Below, piece by piece: positions 42,503 through 50,986 of a DNA stretch of 64,000 nt. Below the pieces are notes generated by a model. That model was not told where the DNA came from and ran no database searches. It saw only the letters and a program-made list of their open reading frames with translations. Source of the DNA: Pseudomonas viridiflava (GTDB lineage Bacteria; Pseudomonadota; Gammaproteobacteria; Pseudomonadales; Pseudomonadaceae); contig NZ_UUON01000050.1 in NCBI RefSeq assembly GCF_900590885.1, positions 186,001 through 250,000 on the forward strand, written 5' to 3'. Every line of letters begins with the position of its first letter. The first letter of the stretch is position 1. A program made the translations under genes and the position numbers.

Positions 42503-43000
42503 TTAACCCTCTTGATCTGGATCGAGGGCCTTGCCGATCCTGGCCAGTGCCATTGCCATGTGTTTTTGTACAGAGCTTGTGGATATCCGTAAATAGCGGG
42601 CGGTCTCTTTGTGCGTCATGCCTTCGACGCGGCAAAGCATGAAGATATCACGGGTGCGCTCCGGCATCCGTTCCAGCAGGCTTTCCAACTGCTCCATGGC
42701 CAGGGCGTCGAACGCCAATTCCTCGGGGCCGCTGGCCTCATCCACCAGGGTCGCAAAATACGCGGCAGCGTCATTGTCGAAGCGCTTTTCGCCGTAGCGC
42801 CGGTGGTGATCGATCATGAGGTTGTGCGCTACCCGAAACAGATAGGACGGCGCGCAAAGAATGCGCTCAAGGTTTTCCAACTGGGCGATGCGCAGGAACG
42901 TGTCCTGCACCAGATCCGACGCCAGGCTGGGGGAGCATTTTTTCCGCAACAGGTAGCGATGGAGCGCGGATGCATGTTGGTTGAACAGTTTTTCCAGCAC
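42503..43000 (-). CDS. FecI-like ECF RNA polymerase sigma factor
   Basis: A 165-residue iron-responsive ECF sigma factor: region 2 (LASDLVQDTFLRIAQLENLE, APSYLFRVAHNLMIDHHRRY) and region 4 (LLERMPERTRDIFMLCRVEG, THKETARYLRISTSSVQKHM). It directs RNA polymerase to the receptor-hemophilin-slam promoter when the receptor-FecR pathway signals. The Fur-like box at 43051 upstream suggests repression by iron-loaded Fur. First gene of the heme-uptake cluster. Confidence 0.95.
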   Translation of the reverse strand: MLEKLFNQHASALHRYLLRKKCSPSLASDLVQDTFLRIAQLENLERILCAPSYLFRVAHNLMIDHHRRYGEKRFDNDAAAYFATLVDEASGPEELAFDALAMEQLESLLERMPERTRDIFMLCRVEGMTHKETARYLRISTSSVQKHMAMALARIGKALDPDQEG

Positions 43001-43050
43001 GTCGGCACGTTCCTATGCTCGGGCAGAACCGGGAGAGGTTGCGAGTATAG

Positions 43051-43065
43051 TGAGAACCGTTCTCA
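43051..43065. promoter_or_regulatory. Fur-like box upstream of fecI
   Basis: TGAGAACCGTTCTCA, a perfect palindrome around one central base, extends to agTGAGAACCGTTCTCATt and resembles the TGAGAATNATTCTCA-type Fur sites before pseudomonad iron-starvation sigma genes. It ends 50 bases upstream of the fecI ATG (43000), compatible with repression when iron is sufficient. Confidence 0.75.
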
Positions 43066-43103
43066 TTAATCTACTAAAAACTATCGAGCTGTTTTGGGCC
43101 GGC

Positions 43104-43156
43104 AAAAAAAGACCCCGGCTGGGTATTTCCTTTACAGGTCATACCCAGCCGGGGTC
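43104..43156 (-). terminator. Rho-independent terminator of the Tim44-like gene
   Basis: GACCCCGGCTGGGTAT (43111-43126) and ATACCCAGCCGGGGTC (43141-43156) form a perfect 16-bp stem. On the minus strand it is followed by seven T (complement of 43104-43110). It lies 30 bases after the Tim44-like stop and isolates that gene from the fecI promoter. Confidence 0.9.
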
Positions 43157-43185
43157 GTTTACGGCGCGCTCAAGGCGCTGCAGGA

Positions 43186-44058
43186 TCAGCCGTTCTGGCG
43201 GATACCGGCGACCAGCCAAGGCTGGTTGTCGCCCTGGGCACGTTCCATGTTCCAGCTTTCGCTGAACACTTCGCCCTGGTCGAAACGCGAGGTCTTCGAC
43301 ACACCGCTGAAGGTCAGGGTGGCGATGGTCTTGTCGGCGCGGTCATCCACACCTTCCAGCTGTACGCGCAGGTCGTCGATGTAGGTCGACTGGAACGCGT
43401 CGCCGATTTCGGCACGTTCGCGCTTGAGGAACTCCAGCAGTTGCGGGGTCACGAACTCGGAGATCTTGTCCATTTCGTTGGCGTCCCAATGTTGCTGCAG
43501 GGACTGGAAGTGGCTGCGGGCCGCTTCGACGAAACGCTCTTCGTTGAACCACGCCGGTGCGTTGATCACCGGGCGGGCAGCGGCAGGGGCTGCCGAACCA
43601 CCGAAGATCGAACCCATGGCGGCTGGTTTTTGCTCGAACACTTCACGCTGCATCGGCGCGCCGGCTGGAGCCATGTGCTCCTGCTGCTTGCGGCGACGGG
43701 CGGCGATAAAGCGGAAGATCACAAAGGCGATGACTGCCAGGATCAGCATGTCGAAGATCTGCATGCCCTGGAAGCCGCCGCCCATGAACATGGAAGCGAG
43801 CAGGCCACCGGCGGCGATGCCGGCCAGAGGGCCCAACCAGCGCGAAGCACCGCCGGCCTTGGCAGCAGCGCCAGCAGCACCGGCTGCGCCTGCAGTAGCG
43901 GCAGCACCGCCTGCACCGGCGGATGGAGCCATTTGGCTGGTCTGGTGAGTCGGCGCCGAGCCCATGCTTTTGCCGCCACCGAAGCGTTTGGCGTTGGCGT
44001 CGAGGCTCATCGTCAGGCCGATGCACAACGCCATGGCGATGCTAAGAAAACGTTTCAT
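43186..44058 (-). CDS. Tim44-domain (TIM44-like) membrane protein
   Basis: A 290-residue protein from the ATG at 44058. After a signal-like N terminus (MKRFLSIAMALCIGLTMSLD) it has a Gly/Ala-rich low-complexity stretch (about residues 45-65) and a membrane helix (FDMLILAVIAFVIFRFIA). The C-terminal Tim44-like domain includes FNEERFVEAARSHFQSLQ and WDANEMDKISEFVTPQLL. The bacterial family is widespread near uvrD in pseudomonads (PA5441) and its role is not established. Monocistronic, with a strong terminator downstream. Confidence 0.88.
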   Translation of the reverse strand: MKRFLSIAMALCIGLTMSLDANAKRFGGGKSMGSAPTHQTSQMAPSAGAGGAAATAGAAGAAGAAAKAGGASRWLGPLAGIAAGGLLASMFMGGGFQGMQIFDMLILAVIAFVIFRFIAARRRKQQEHMAPAGAPMQREVFEQKPAAMGSIFGGSAAPAAARPVINAPAWFNEERFVEAARSHFQSLQQHWDANEMDKISEFVTPQLLEFLKRERAEIGDAFQSTYIDDLRVQLEGVDDRADKTIATLTFSGVSKTSRFDQGEVFSESWNMERAQGDNQPWLVAGIRQNG

Positions 44059-44191
44059 ATAGGGAATTCCCATTTGTGGATTGCACGCGCGCCATGTTGC
44101 ACAGGTGTAGTGACAGTGGCTAGCGGCATAATGTTTCGGGCTTTTGCGTAAGACCAAATCCGAAGGGTCTGTAGGACTAGTTACAGTTATT

Positions 44192-44222
44192 GGCCCGCCC
44201 TGGTTAAAAACAAGGGCGGGCC
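44192..44222. other. GC-rich hairpin between the Tim44-like gene and uvrD
   Basis: GGCCCGCCCT (44192-44201) and AGGGCGGGCC (44213-44222) form a 10-bp perfect stem around GGTTAAAAACA. It lies in the 5' region of the Tim44-like gene, downstream of uvrD. No clear T-run follows, so it may aid termination of uvrD transcripts together with the next hairpin. Confidence 0.5.
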
Positions 44223-44264
44223 GATAACCTTCATGTAACGCAGTGTTTCCTCAGGCGGGTTTTT

Positions 44265-44293
44265 TGTGGCCAGGGAGCTGCTCCCTGGCCACA
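44265..44293. other. Hairpin just downstream of uvrD
   Basis: TGTGGCCAGGGAGC (44265-44278) and GCTCCCTGGCCACA (44280-44293) are perfect inverted copies separated by one base, giving at least 12 usable base pairs. It starts 9 bases after the uvrD stop. On the minus strand A-residues follow, not T, so it is not a textbook terminator; it may protect the mRNA 3' end. Confidence 0.55.
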
Positions 44294-44301
44294 GCAAATG
44301 T

Positions 44302-46485
44302 TCAGACGGCTTCGAGCTTCGCGTAGCCCATCATCAGCCACTTGCTGCCCTCGGCGAAGTTCACCTGCACACGGGCCTGGGCACCAGTGCCTTCGAAGTT
44401 GAGGATCACGCCCTCGCCGAAGATCGCATGCTTGACCTGCTGGCCCAGGCTGAACGGGGTTTCCGGGATCTCGGAGCCGGCAAACATGCTGCTGGAATTC
44501 TGCTGCTGGCCACCGCCGAACGGGCGGCTGACGCTGTTGGAAAGGCGCACTTCCTGGATAAGCCCCTTCGGCACTTCACGTACGAACCGCGACACCTTGT
44601 TGTAGGTTTCGCTGCCGTACAGGCGTCGGGTCTCGGCGTAGGTCATCACCAGGTTCTGCATCGCGCGGGTGATGCCCACGTAGGCCAGGCGGCGTTCTTC
44701 CTCAAGGCGGCCGGGCTCTTCCAGGCTCATCTTGTGCGGGAACAAGCCTTCTTCCATGCCCACCAGGAACACATACGGAAATTCCAGGCCCTTGGCACTG
44801 TGCAAGGTCATCAGCTGGATGCTGTCTTCATGCTCATCGGCCTGGGTGTCGCCAGCTTCCAGCGAAGCGTGGCCGAGGAACGCGGCGAGCGGGGTCAGCT
44901 CTTCGTCTTCCTCGGTGTTTTCGAATGCACGCGCGGCGCTGACCAATTCCTCAAGGTTTTCTACCCGTGCCTGGCCTTTCTCGCCTTTTTCCGCTTCGTG
45001 GTAAGCAATCAGCCCCGACTGCTCGATCACGGTCTGGGTCATCAAGTGCAACGGCATTTCTGCGCACTTGGCGGCGAGGTTCTCGATCAACTCGACAAAC
45101 ACACCCAGCGCCCCGGCCGCGCGGCCAGTCAGGCCTTTGTTGGCGATGAGCAAGCGCATGGCTTCCCACATCGACACATCGGCGTGGCGCGCATGGTCGC
45201 GAATGGCTTCGACGGTTTTCTCGCCGATGCCACGCGCCGGGATATTGATCACCCGCTCCAGCGCCGCATCGTTGCCACGCCCTTCCAGCAAACGCAGGTA
45301 GGCCATGGCGTTCTTGATTTCGGCCCGCTCGAAGAAGCGCTGGCCGCCATAGATGCGGTACGGGATGCGCTCGCGCAGCAAGGCTTCTTCCAGCACCCGG
45401 GATTGGGCGTTGGAACGGTACAGAATCGCGATATCGCTGCGCGCCAGGCCGGTCTTCAGCGCGCTTTCAATGGTTTCCACCACGTAGCGTGCTTCATCGT
45501 GCTCGTTGAACGCGGCGTACAGGTTGATCGCCTCGCCTTCGCCGCCGTCGGTCCACAGCTCTTTGCCCATGCGCCCGGTGTTGTTGGCGATCAAGGCGTT
45601 GGCGGCCTTGAGGATCCCGGCGGTGGAACGATAGTTCTGCTCCAGGCGGATGGTGATCGCGTCCGGGAAGTCGTCGGAATACTGGTAGATGTTCTCGATT
45701 TTCGCGCCACGCCAGCCGTAGATCGACTGGTCGTCATCGCCCACCACCATCAGGCTGTCGCCGCCCTTGGCCAGCAGACGCAACCAGGCGTACTGCACGG
45801 CGTTGGTGTCCTGGAACTCGTCCACCAGAATGTGGCGGAAGCGTTTCTGGTAATGGGCCAGCAGGCCTGGGTTGTCGCGCCACAGGTCGAGGGCGCGCAG
45901 CAGCAACTCGGAGAAGTCGATGACGCCGGCGCGCGCGCAGGCCGCCTCGTAGGCTTCATAAATGCTGCGCATGGTGGCCAGGAACAAGTCGCCGCTGGCC
46001 TGAATATGCTGCGGGCGCAGGCCTTCGTCTTTCTGGCCGTTGATAAACCATTGCGCCTGGCGCGCCGGCCAGCGTTGCTCATCGAGGCCCAGCTCGCGGA
46101 TCACCCGCTTGACCAGGCGTTGCTGGTCGTCGCTGTCCAGAATCTGGAAGGTCTGGGCCAGGCCGGCTTCCTGCCAGTGCGCCCGCAACAGGCGGTGCGC
46201 GAGGCCGTGGAAGGTGCCCACCCACATGCCGGCCGGGCTGATGCCCATCAGCTGCTCGATGCGGTGACGCATCTCGGCAGCGGCCTTGTTGGTGAACGTC
46301 ACCGACAGGATGGAATGCTGGGACGCGTTCTCGACCTGGATCAACCAGGCGATACGGTGCACCAGCACTCGGGTTTTACCGGAGCCAGCACCGGCCAGGA
46401 CCAACTGACGGCCAACGGGGGCTGCTACAGCCTGGCGTTGGGCATCGTTGAGGGAGTTCAGCAAAAGAGAGAGATCATCGCGCAT
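44302..46485 (-). CDS. uvrD: DNA helicase II (UvrD)
   Basis: A 727-residue superfamily 1A helicase: Walker A AGAGSGKTRVLVHRI, motif Ic/TFTNKAAAEM, motif II DEFQDTN, motif III GDDDQSIYGWRGA, motif IV EQNYRS, motif V LMTLHSAKGLEFPYV, motif VI ERRLAYVGITRA, and a C-terminal Tudor-like tail. UvrD unwinds DNA 3' to 5' in mismatch and nucleotide-excision repair and removes RecA filaments. Length equals that of pseudomonad UvrD. The start ATG at 46485 coincides with family N termini (MRDDLSLLLNSLNDAQRQAV). The 247 bases upstream (46486-46732) contain no feature I can support. Confidence 0.96.
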   Translation of the reverse strand: MRDDLSLLLNSLNDAQRQAVAAPVGRQLVLAGAGSGKTRVLVHRIAWLIQVENASQHSILSVTFTNKAAAEMRHRIEQLMGISPAGMWVGTFHGLAHRLLRAHWQEAGLAQTFQILDSDDQQRLVKRVIRELGLDEQRWPARQAQWFINGQKDEGLRPQHIQASGDLFLATMRSIYEAYEAACARAGVIDFSELLLRALDLWRDNPGLLAHYQKRFRHILVDEFQDTNAVQYAWLRLLAKGGDSLMVVGDDDQSIYGWRGAKIENIYQYSDDFPDAITIRLEQNYRSTAGILKAANALIANNTGRMGKELWTDGGEGEAINLYAAFNEHDEARYVVETIESALKTGLARSDIAILYRSNAQSRVLEEALLRERIPYRIYGGQRFFERAEIKNAMAYLRLLEGRGNDAALERVINIPARGIGEKTVEAIRDHARHADVSMWEAMRLLIANKGLTGRAAGALGVFVELIENLAAKCAEMPLHLMTQTVIEQSGLIAYHEAEKGEKGQARVENLEELVSAARAFENTEEDEELTPLAAFLGHASLEAGDTQADEHEDSIQLMTLHSAKGLEFPYVFLVGMEEGLFPHKMSLEEPGRLEEERRLAYVGITRAMQNLVMTYAETRRLYGSETYNKVSRFVREVPKGLIQEVRLSNSVSRPFGGGQQQNSSSMFAGSEIPETPFSLGQQVKHAIFGEGVILNFEGTGAQARVQVNFAEGSKWLMMGYAKLEAV

Positions 46486-46732
46486 CGGCGCATTCTATGG
46501 CCCTCGGGGTGCTCGGGCAAATGCGAATGCCGGGTGGTCAGTGGAAAATTTCCAGGCTGATGACTGGTCGGTCAACGGTCGCAAGCCCCGTCGTGTCTCG
46601 CTCAAGCTGTCTGGCCCCAAGGTTTGCGGTGCTTGCGCGTGCATTTTTTATGACGTGGAGCAGTTTGGCCCAAGCGCTTGCTTGTGTATGCTCCGTCGAC
46701 GTTTCGGGCTCACCATTATAAGAACACTGCCT

Positions 46733-49609
46733 ATGACCCTCAGCACTGACCTGTTCGGCCCCTCGGCGGCGCCTGCGCAGGTTATCCGCAAACACTACGC
46801 AACTGAGATGGCGGTAGAGCGCACGCGCCTGCTGTATCAAGGCTCGTTGCTGCCCACCTTATTAATGTTGGTCAACGGCCTGGTCTGCGCCTGGCTACTG
46901 TGGAACCCCAAGCAATACCTGTTGGACAGCATCTGGCTGGTGTGGCTGCTGGCCCTGGTGGCCATGCGCGTGATCCAGGTAGCAGCGTTTGATTCGGCGA
47001 TGCCCAGCCGCCAGGCCCAACCGATCTGGGGCCGCATGTTCATGCTCGGTTCGGCGGTCAGCGGCCTGACCCTGGCCACCGCCGCCATCGCCCTGGTGCC
47101 GGTGGACAGCTTTATGCAACAGGCCTGGGTCTTCGGCCTGATCGGCGCCGCAACCTTGTCGGCCAGCGTGGCCTATGCCGTGAGCTTGCCGGCGTTCCTG
47201 TCCTTTGCCTTGCCGTGTCTGGTGCCGTCCATCGCCTACCTGTTCTGGAACGGCACGCCGCAGCAGCAAGGCTGGGGCGTGCTGGGCCTGATCCTGCTGG
47301 CGTCCCTGAGCGTGGTGGCGTGGCAGGTCAACCGCCTGACCCAGCGCGGGCTGCTGCGGCGCTTCCAGAACCAGGCGTTGATCGAGCACCTGCAACAGGC
47401 GCAGCAGCGCAGCGAGCAACTTAACCAGGACCTGGTGCGCGAAGTCGAGCAGCGCCGGCAGGTCGAGCAGGAATTGCGCGAAGCCCAGATTGGTCTGCAA
47501 GACCGCGTGGCGCAACGCAGTCAGGAATTGGACGCCGCCAGCCTGGCCCTGAACAAAAGCGAAGCGCGCCTGGCCATGGCCCTGCAAGCCAGTGAACTGG
47601 GCCTGTGGGACTGGAACCTGCAAACCGACGAGGTTCACCACACCCAACTCAAAGAACTCTTCGGCCTGGAGCCCGAGTACGTCACGGCCATGCTCAGACA
47701 CCTCAAGCCGCGCCTGCATCCCGAAGACTTGCCGCTGCTCAAGCGTGCGCTGGTGGAACACCTAAAGGGGCGCAGCGAGGACTATCTGGTGGAGTACCGT
47801 GTGCGCCACGGCGATGGCCATTGGGTCTGGATCGAAGACCGTGGCCGCGCCGTGGAACGCACGCCCAGCGGGCGCGTCACGCGCATGCTCGGCACGCGCC
47901 GCGATATCAGCGCCGGCAAGGCTCTGGAAGAACAACAGCGCCTGGCCTCGACCGTATTCGAGGCCGCGAGCGAAGGCATCGTGATTCTGGACCCCGAGTA
48001 CGTACTGGTCGCCGTTAATCAGGCGTTCAGCCGCGTCACCGGCTTTGACATCGACGACATGATCGGCCGCAACGTCGTGGAGCTGCCCAGCAGCCGCGAC
48101 GCGCGCCGTCACTTCCCGGTGATCCGCCAGGCATTGCTCAGCCACGGCACATGGCAGGGCGAGCTGGTGGAAACGCGCAAGAACGGCGAGCTTTACCCGC
48201 AGTGGCTGCAGCTGAACGTGGTGCGCGATGTTCGCGGAAAAGTCAGCCATATCGTGGGCTTCTTCGCCGATCTGTCGGCGCGGCGCGAATCCGAAGAGCG
48301 CATGCGCTACCTCACCCACTACGACGAATTGACCGGCCTGGCCAACCGCTCGCTGTTCCGCGAGCGCCTGCGCGAAGCCCATCAACGTGTACGCCAGGGC
48401 GGGCGTAGCCTGGCGTTGCTGCACATCAACCTCGACCGGTTCAAGTTGCTCAATGACAGCCTCGGCCATGAAGTGGCCGACCAGTTGTTGCAGAAAATGG
48501 CCCGCCGTTTGATCAACGCGTTGCCGGAAGCGGACACCATTGCGCGACTGTCCGGGGATGAATTTGCCGTGCTGTTCGATGCCTACGGCAACCTGTCCAG
48601 CCTGGCGCGCGTGGCGACTCGGCTGCTGGCGAAACTGCGTGTGCCGGTCACGGTGGAAGGGCATGAGCTGGTGGTCAGTGCCTCGATGGGCGTCAGTCTG
48701 TTGCCGGATAACGCGCGGGAAATTTCCGCGCTGGTCAGCCAATCGAATATGGCCATGCAGCACGCCAAACACCTGGGCGGCAACAACTTCCAGTTTTACA
48801 CCGACAGTCTGCAAGCCAGCACCCTTGAGCGTTTGCAGCTGGAAAACCACCTGCGCAAGGCCATCGAAGAGCGCCAGCTCACGGTGTTCTACCAACCGAA
48901 ACTGTGCCTGGCCAGTGGCAAGCTCAACGCTGCCGAGGCACTGATCCGCTGGGACCACCCGCAATGGGGCATGGTGCCGCCGGGGGACTTTATCGGCCTG
49001 GCCGAGGAGACCGGGCTGATCGTGCCGCTGGGCGAATTCGTGTTGCGCGAGGCCTGCCGGCAAGCCTGCGAATGGCAGCGCGAAGGCCTGGCGCCGATTC
49101 GTGTGTCGGTGAACCTGTCGGTGCATCAGTTGCGCCAGGGCAAGCTGGTCAGCCTGGTACGCCAGGTGCTCGAAGAAACCGGCCTGGACCCGCAATACCT
49201 GGAGCTGGAGCTGACCGAAAGCCAGTTGCTCGACAGCGTTGAGCACATCATTGCGACCTTCCAGCAACTGCGCGATCTGGGCGTGAAGCTGGCCATCGAC
49301 GACTTTGGCACCGGCTATTCGTCCCTCAGCTACCTCAAGCGCATCCCGGTGGACTACGTAAAGATCGACCAGACCTTCATCCGTGGCCTCGGCCAGGGAC
49401 GCGAGGATGCGGCCATCACCCGGGCGATTATCGCCATGGCCCACGGGCTGGCGCTCAAGGTAGTGGCCGAAGGTGTGGAAGATCAGCAGCAGCTGGATTT
49501 CCTGCGGGTCGAGCGTTGCGACGAGGTACAGGGCTACCTGATCAGCCGGCCGATGGAGGCCGAAGGGCTGGCAGATTTGTTACGGAAAAATGCAGATTTT
49601 CCCGCGTGA
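46733..49609 (+). CDS. Membrane PAS-GGDEF-EAL cyclic-di-GMP protein
   Basis: A 958-residue protein from the ATG at 46733 (a longer frame to 46448 is unsupported). The N-terminal region has about six membrane segments (residues 35-200), then a coiled coil (QQRSEQLNQDLVREVEQRRQ). Two PAS domains follow (LGLWDWNLQTDEVHHTQLKE; GIVILDPEYVLVAVNQAFSR). The GGDEF domain has the signature SGDEF (RLSGDEFAVLF). The EAL domain has AAEALIRWDHP, NLSVHQL, ELTESQLL, IDDFGTGYSSLSYL, KIDQTFIRG and EGVED. EAL residues look intact, so c-di-GMP hydrolysis is likely; SGDEF may keep cyclase activity or serve as GTP sensor. Confidence 0.92.
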   Translation: MTLSTDLFGPSAAPAQVIRKHYATEMAVERTRLLYQGSLLPTLLMLVNGLVCAWLLWNPKQYLLDSIWLVWLLALVAMRVIQVAAFDSAMPSRQAQPIWGRMFMLGSAVSGLTLATAAIALVPVDSFMQQAWVFGLIGAATLSASVAYAVSLPAFLSFALPCLVPSIAYLFWNGTPQQQGWGVLGLILLASLSVVAWQVNRLTQRGLLRRFQNQALIEHLQQAQQRSEQLNQDLVREVEQRRQVEQELREAQIGLQDRVAQRSQELDAASLALNKSEARLAMALQASELGLWDWNLQTDEVHHTQLKELFGLEPEYVTAMLRHLKPRLHPEDLPLLKRALVEHLKGRSEDYLVEYRVRHGDGHWVWIEDRGRAVERTPSGRVTRMLGTRRDISAGKALEEQQRLASTVFEAASEGIVILDPEYVLVAVNQAFSRVTGFDIDDMIGRNVVELPSSRDARRHFPVIRQALLSHGTWQGELVETRKNGELYPQWLQLNVVRDVRGKVSHIVGFFADLSARRESEERMRYLTHYDELTGLANRSLFRERLREAHQRVRQGGRSLALLHINLDRFKLLNDSLGHEVADQLLQKMARRLINALPEADTIARLSGDEFAVLFDAYGNLSSLARVATRLLAKLRVPVTVEGHELVVSASMGVSLLPDNAREISALVSQSNMAMQHAKHLGGNNFQFYTDSLQASTLERLQLENHLRKAIEERQLTVFYQPKLCLASGKLNAAEALIRWDHPQWGMVPPGDFIGLAEETGLIVPLGEFVLREACRQACEWQREGLAPIRVSVNLSVHQLRQGKLVSLVRQVLEETGLDPQYLELELTESQLLDSVEHIIATFQQLRDLGVKLAIDDFGTGYSSLSYLKRIPVDYVKIDQTFIRGLGQGREDAAITRAIIAMAHGLALKVVAEGVEDQQQLDFLRVERCDEVQGYLISRPMEAEGLADLLRKNADFPA

Positions 49610-49705
49610 CGCGCCGCCAGCCCCTGTGGCTACAACATGGCTGCCCTTAGATTCAAAGGCGAGCAGGGCGATTTAGTGATGCATCGGACGGGTAAAACGA
49701 CAATT

Positions 49706-49724
49706 CTTGTAGTATAACTACAAG
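49706..49724. promoter_or_regulatory. HexR-type palindrome upstream of the RpiR regulator
   Basis: CTTGTAGT-ATA-ACTACAAG is a perfect 8-bp inverted repeat with a 3-base centre, fitting the TTGTN7-8ACAA pattern described for HexR operators. It ends 44 bases before the TTG start of the RpiR-family gene, so autoregulation is likely. Confidence 0.7.
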
Positions 49725-49768
49725 CTTGCTACATCCCTGGCACCTGCCAATAACAAGAGTCCTGCCCT

Positions 49769-50635
49769 TTGAACCTGTTGCAACATATCGCCCAGTCGCG
49801 CCACTTGTTACGCAAATCGGAACTCAAGGTTGCCGATCACGTGCTGCTTGACCCTGCGGCCGTGATGCACAGTTCCATGGCCGACCTGGCCCACAGCGTG
49901 GGCATCAGCGAGCCGACCATCGTGCGCTTCTGCCGTGCCATCGGTTGCTCGGGGTTCCAGGACTTGAAACTCAAGCTGGCGCAAAGCCTGGCCGCCGGTG
50001 CCAGCTTCGGCCAGTTTGCGATCCACGAAGACGACTCCGTCGCCGACTACAGCCTGAAAATCTTCGACACCACCCTGCACACCTTGATGGAAGTGCGCGA
50101 GAAGCTTGACCCGGTGGAGCTGCAAAAGGCTGTGACCGCCATGTCCCAGGCCCAGCGTGTGGAGTTCTACGGCTTCGGCGCTTCCGGCGCGGTAGCGGCG
50201 GATGCCCAGCACAAATTCTTCCGTTTGCTGCTGACCGCAGCGGCCTACAGCGACCCGCACATGCAGGCGATGTCGGCGGTGACCTTGAAGCCTACCGACG
50301 TGGCGATCTGTATTTCGCAGTCGGGCCGTTCCAAAGACCTGCTGATTACCGCCAACCTGGTGCGTGAAAGCGGCGCGTCGTTGATAACCTTGTGCCCGAG
50401 CCAGACGCCGTTGGCGGAGCTGTCCACGGTCAACCTGGCGATCGACGTGCACGAAGACACCGAAATCTACACCCCGCTGACCTCGCGCATCGCCCACCTG
50501 GTGGTGATCGACGTGTTGGCGATGGGCGTGGCCATGGCGCGCGGGCCGAGCCTGGTCAACCACCTCAAGAGCGTGAAGCGCAGCTTGCGCAGCCTGCGGT
50601 TGTCGCCTAAATCTGTCAAAGCCCTCGACGACTAA
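49769..50635 (+). CDS. MurR/RpiR-family (HexR-like) regulator
   Basis: A 288-residue protein, TTG start with AAGAG upstream. The N-terminal RpiR HTH has SELKVADHVLLDPAAVMHSS and HSVGISEPTIVRFCRAIGCS. The C-terminal SIS sugar-phosphate domain (residues about 110-270) has VEFYGFGASGAVAADAQHKF, ISQSGRSKDLL and PLTSRIAHLVVIDVLA. HexR-type proteins sense 2-keto-3-deoxy-6-phosphogluconate and repress glucose-catabolism genes. This copy lies before pycR, corresponding to the PA5438 position in P. aeruginosa; no zwf gene is next to it here. Effector and regulon are inferred; a perfect operator-like palindrome is upstream. Confidence 0.85.
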   Translation: MNLLQHIAQSRHLLRKSELKVADHVLLDPAAVMHSSMADLAHSVGISEPTIVRFCRAIGCSGFQDLKLKLAQSLAAGASFGQFAIHEDDSVADYSLKIFDTTLHTLMEVREKLDPVELQKAVTAMSQAQRVEFYGFGASGAVAADAQHKFFRLLLTAAAYSDPHMQAMSAVTLKPTDVAICISQSGRSKDLLITANLVRESGASLITLCPSQTPLAELSTVNLAIDVHEDTEIYTPLTSRIAHLVVIDVLAMGVAMARGPSLVNHLKSVKRSLRSLRLSPKSVKALDD

Positions 50636-50655
50636 CCTCAGTTCAAACCCATTCC

Positions 50656-50689
50656 AAATGTGGGAGGGGGCAAGCCCCCTCCCACATTT
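50656..50689 (+). terminator. REP-derived terminator after the RpiR gene
   Basis: AAATGTGGGAGGGGGC (50656-50671) and GCCCCCTCCCACATTT (50674-50689) form a perfect 16-bp stem with an AA loop, followed by TGATCT. The sequence equals the two outer arms of the window's REPINs joined directly, so it looks like a REPIN with its middle deleted, now acting as terminator. Confidence 0.8.
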
Positions 50690-50788
50690 TGATCTCCAGT
50701 GTTTTTAGAATCTTCACCGAGCTGTCACAGTCGTGTCATCCCCCAAGCCCATCCTGAACTCCCTCGTACTCGCTTTGGGAGACTTGAA

Positions 50789-50986
50789 ATGGCCCGTCCC
50801 TACGAAGACAGCAACAGCTCCGTCAAGACCCGTCGTCAGCAGGAAGACCAGCGCCGCATGGCGTTCCGTCGTGCAATCGAAGACCGCTGCGACGAACGCC
50901 AACTGCTGCAAAGCATCAGTGACTACCCCGAACTGCACTGGCAGGCACCCGTGGCTGCCCAGCGAAACGCTCAGCCAGCGCGCTGA
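50789..50986 (+). CDS. Small basic/charged protein (PA3496-like)
   Basis: A 65-residue protein from the ATG at 50789 with GGGAG 8 bases upstream. It is rich in charged residues (SVKTRRQQEDQRRMAFRRAI, EDRCDERQLLQSISDYPELH) with no membrane segment. It resembles small pseudomonad proteins named after PA3496 (putative envelope integrity), as far as I recall; that link is uncertain. Its last 71 bases overlap the 3' end of pycR on the other strand, a notable convergent overlap. Function unknown. Confidence 0.6.
   Translation: MARPYEDSNSSVKTRRQQEDQRRMAFRRAIEDRCDERQLLQSISDYPELHWQAPVAAQRNAQPAR

Noticed and set aside
43111-43156. 16-bp inverted repeat as possible mobile-element end
   Set aside because: It has a T-run on the minus strand just after a gene, so it is a terminator.
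44266-46560. 764-codon open frame on the plus strand
   Set aside because: Fully antisense to uvrD, which has all helicase motifs; no recognisable domain.
46448-46732. N-terminal extension of the GGDEF-EAL frame
   Set aside because: The 95 extra residues overlap the uvrD start and look random; the ATG at 46733 begins a family-like N terminus.
47762-49444. 560-codon open frame on the minus strand
   Set aside because: Antisense to the GGDEF-EAL gene; low-complexity His/Gln/Arg-rich translation.
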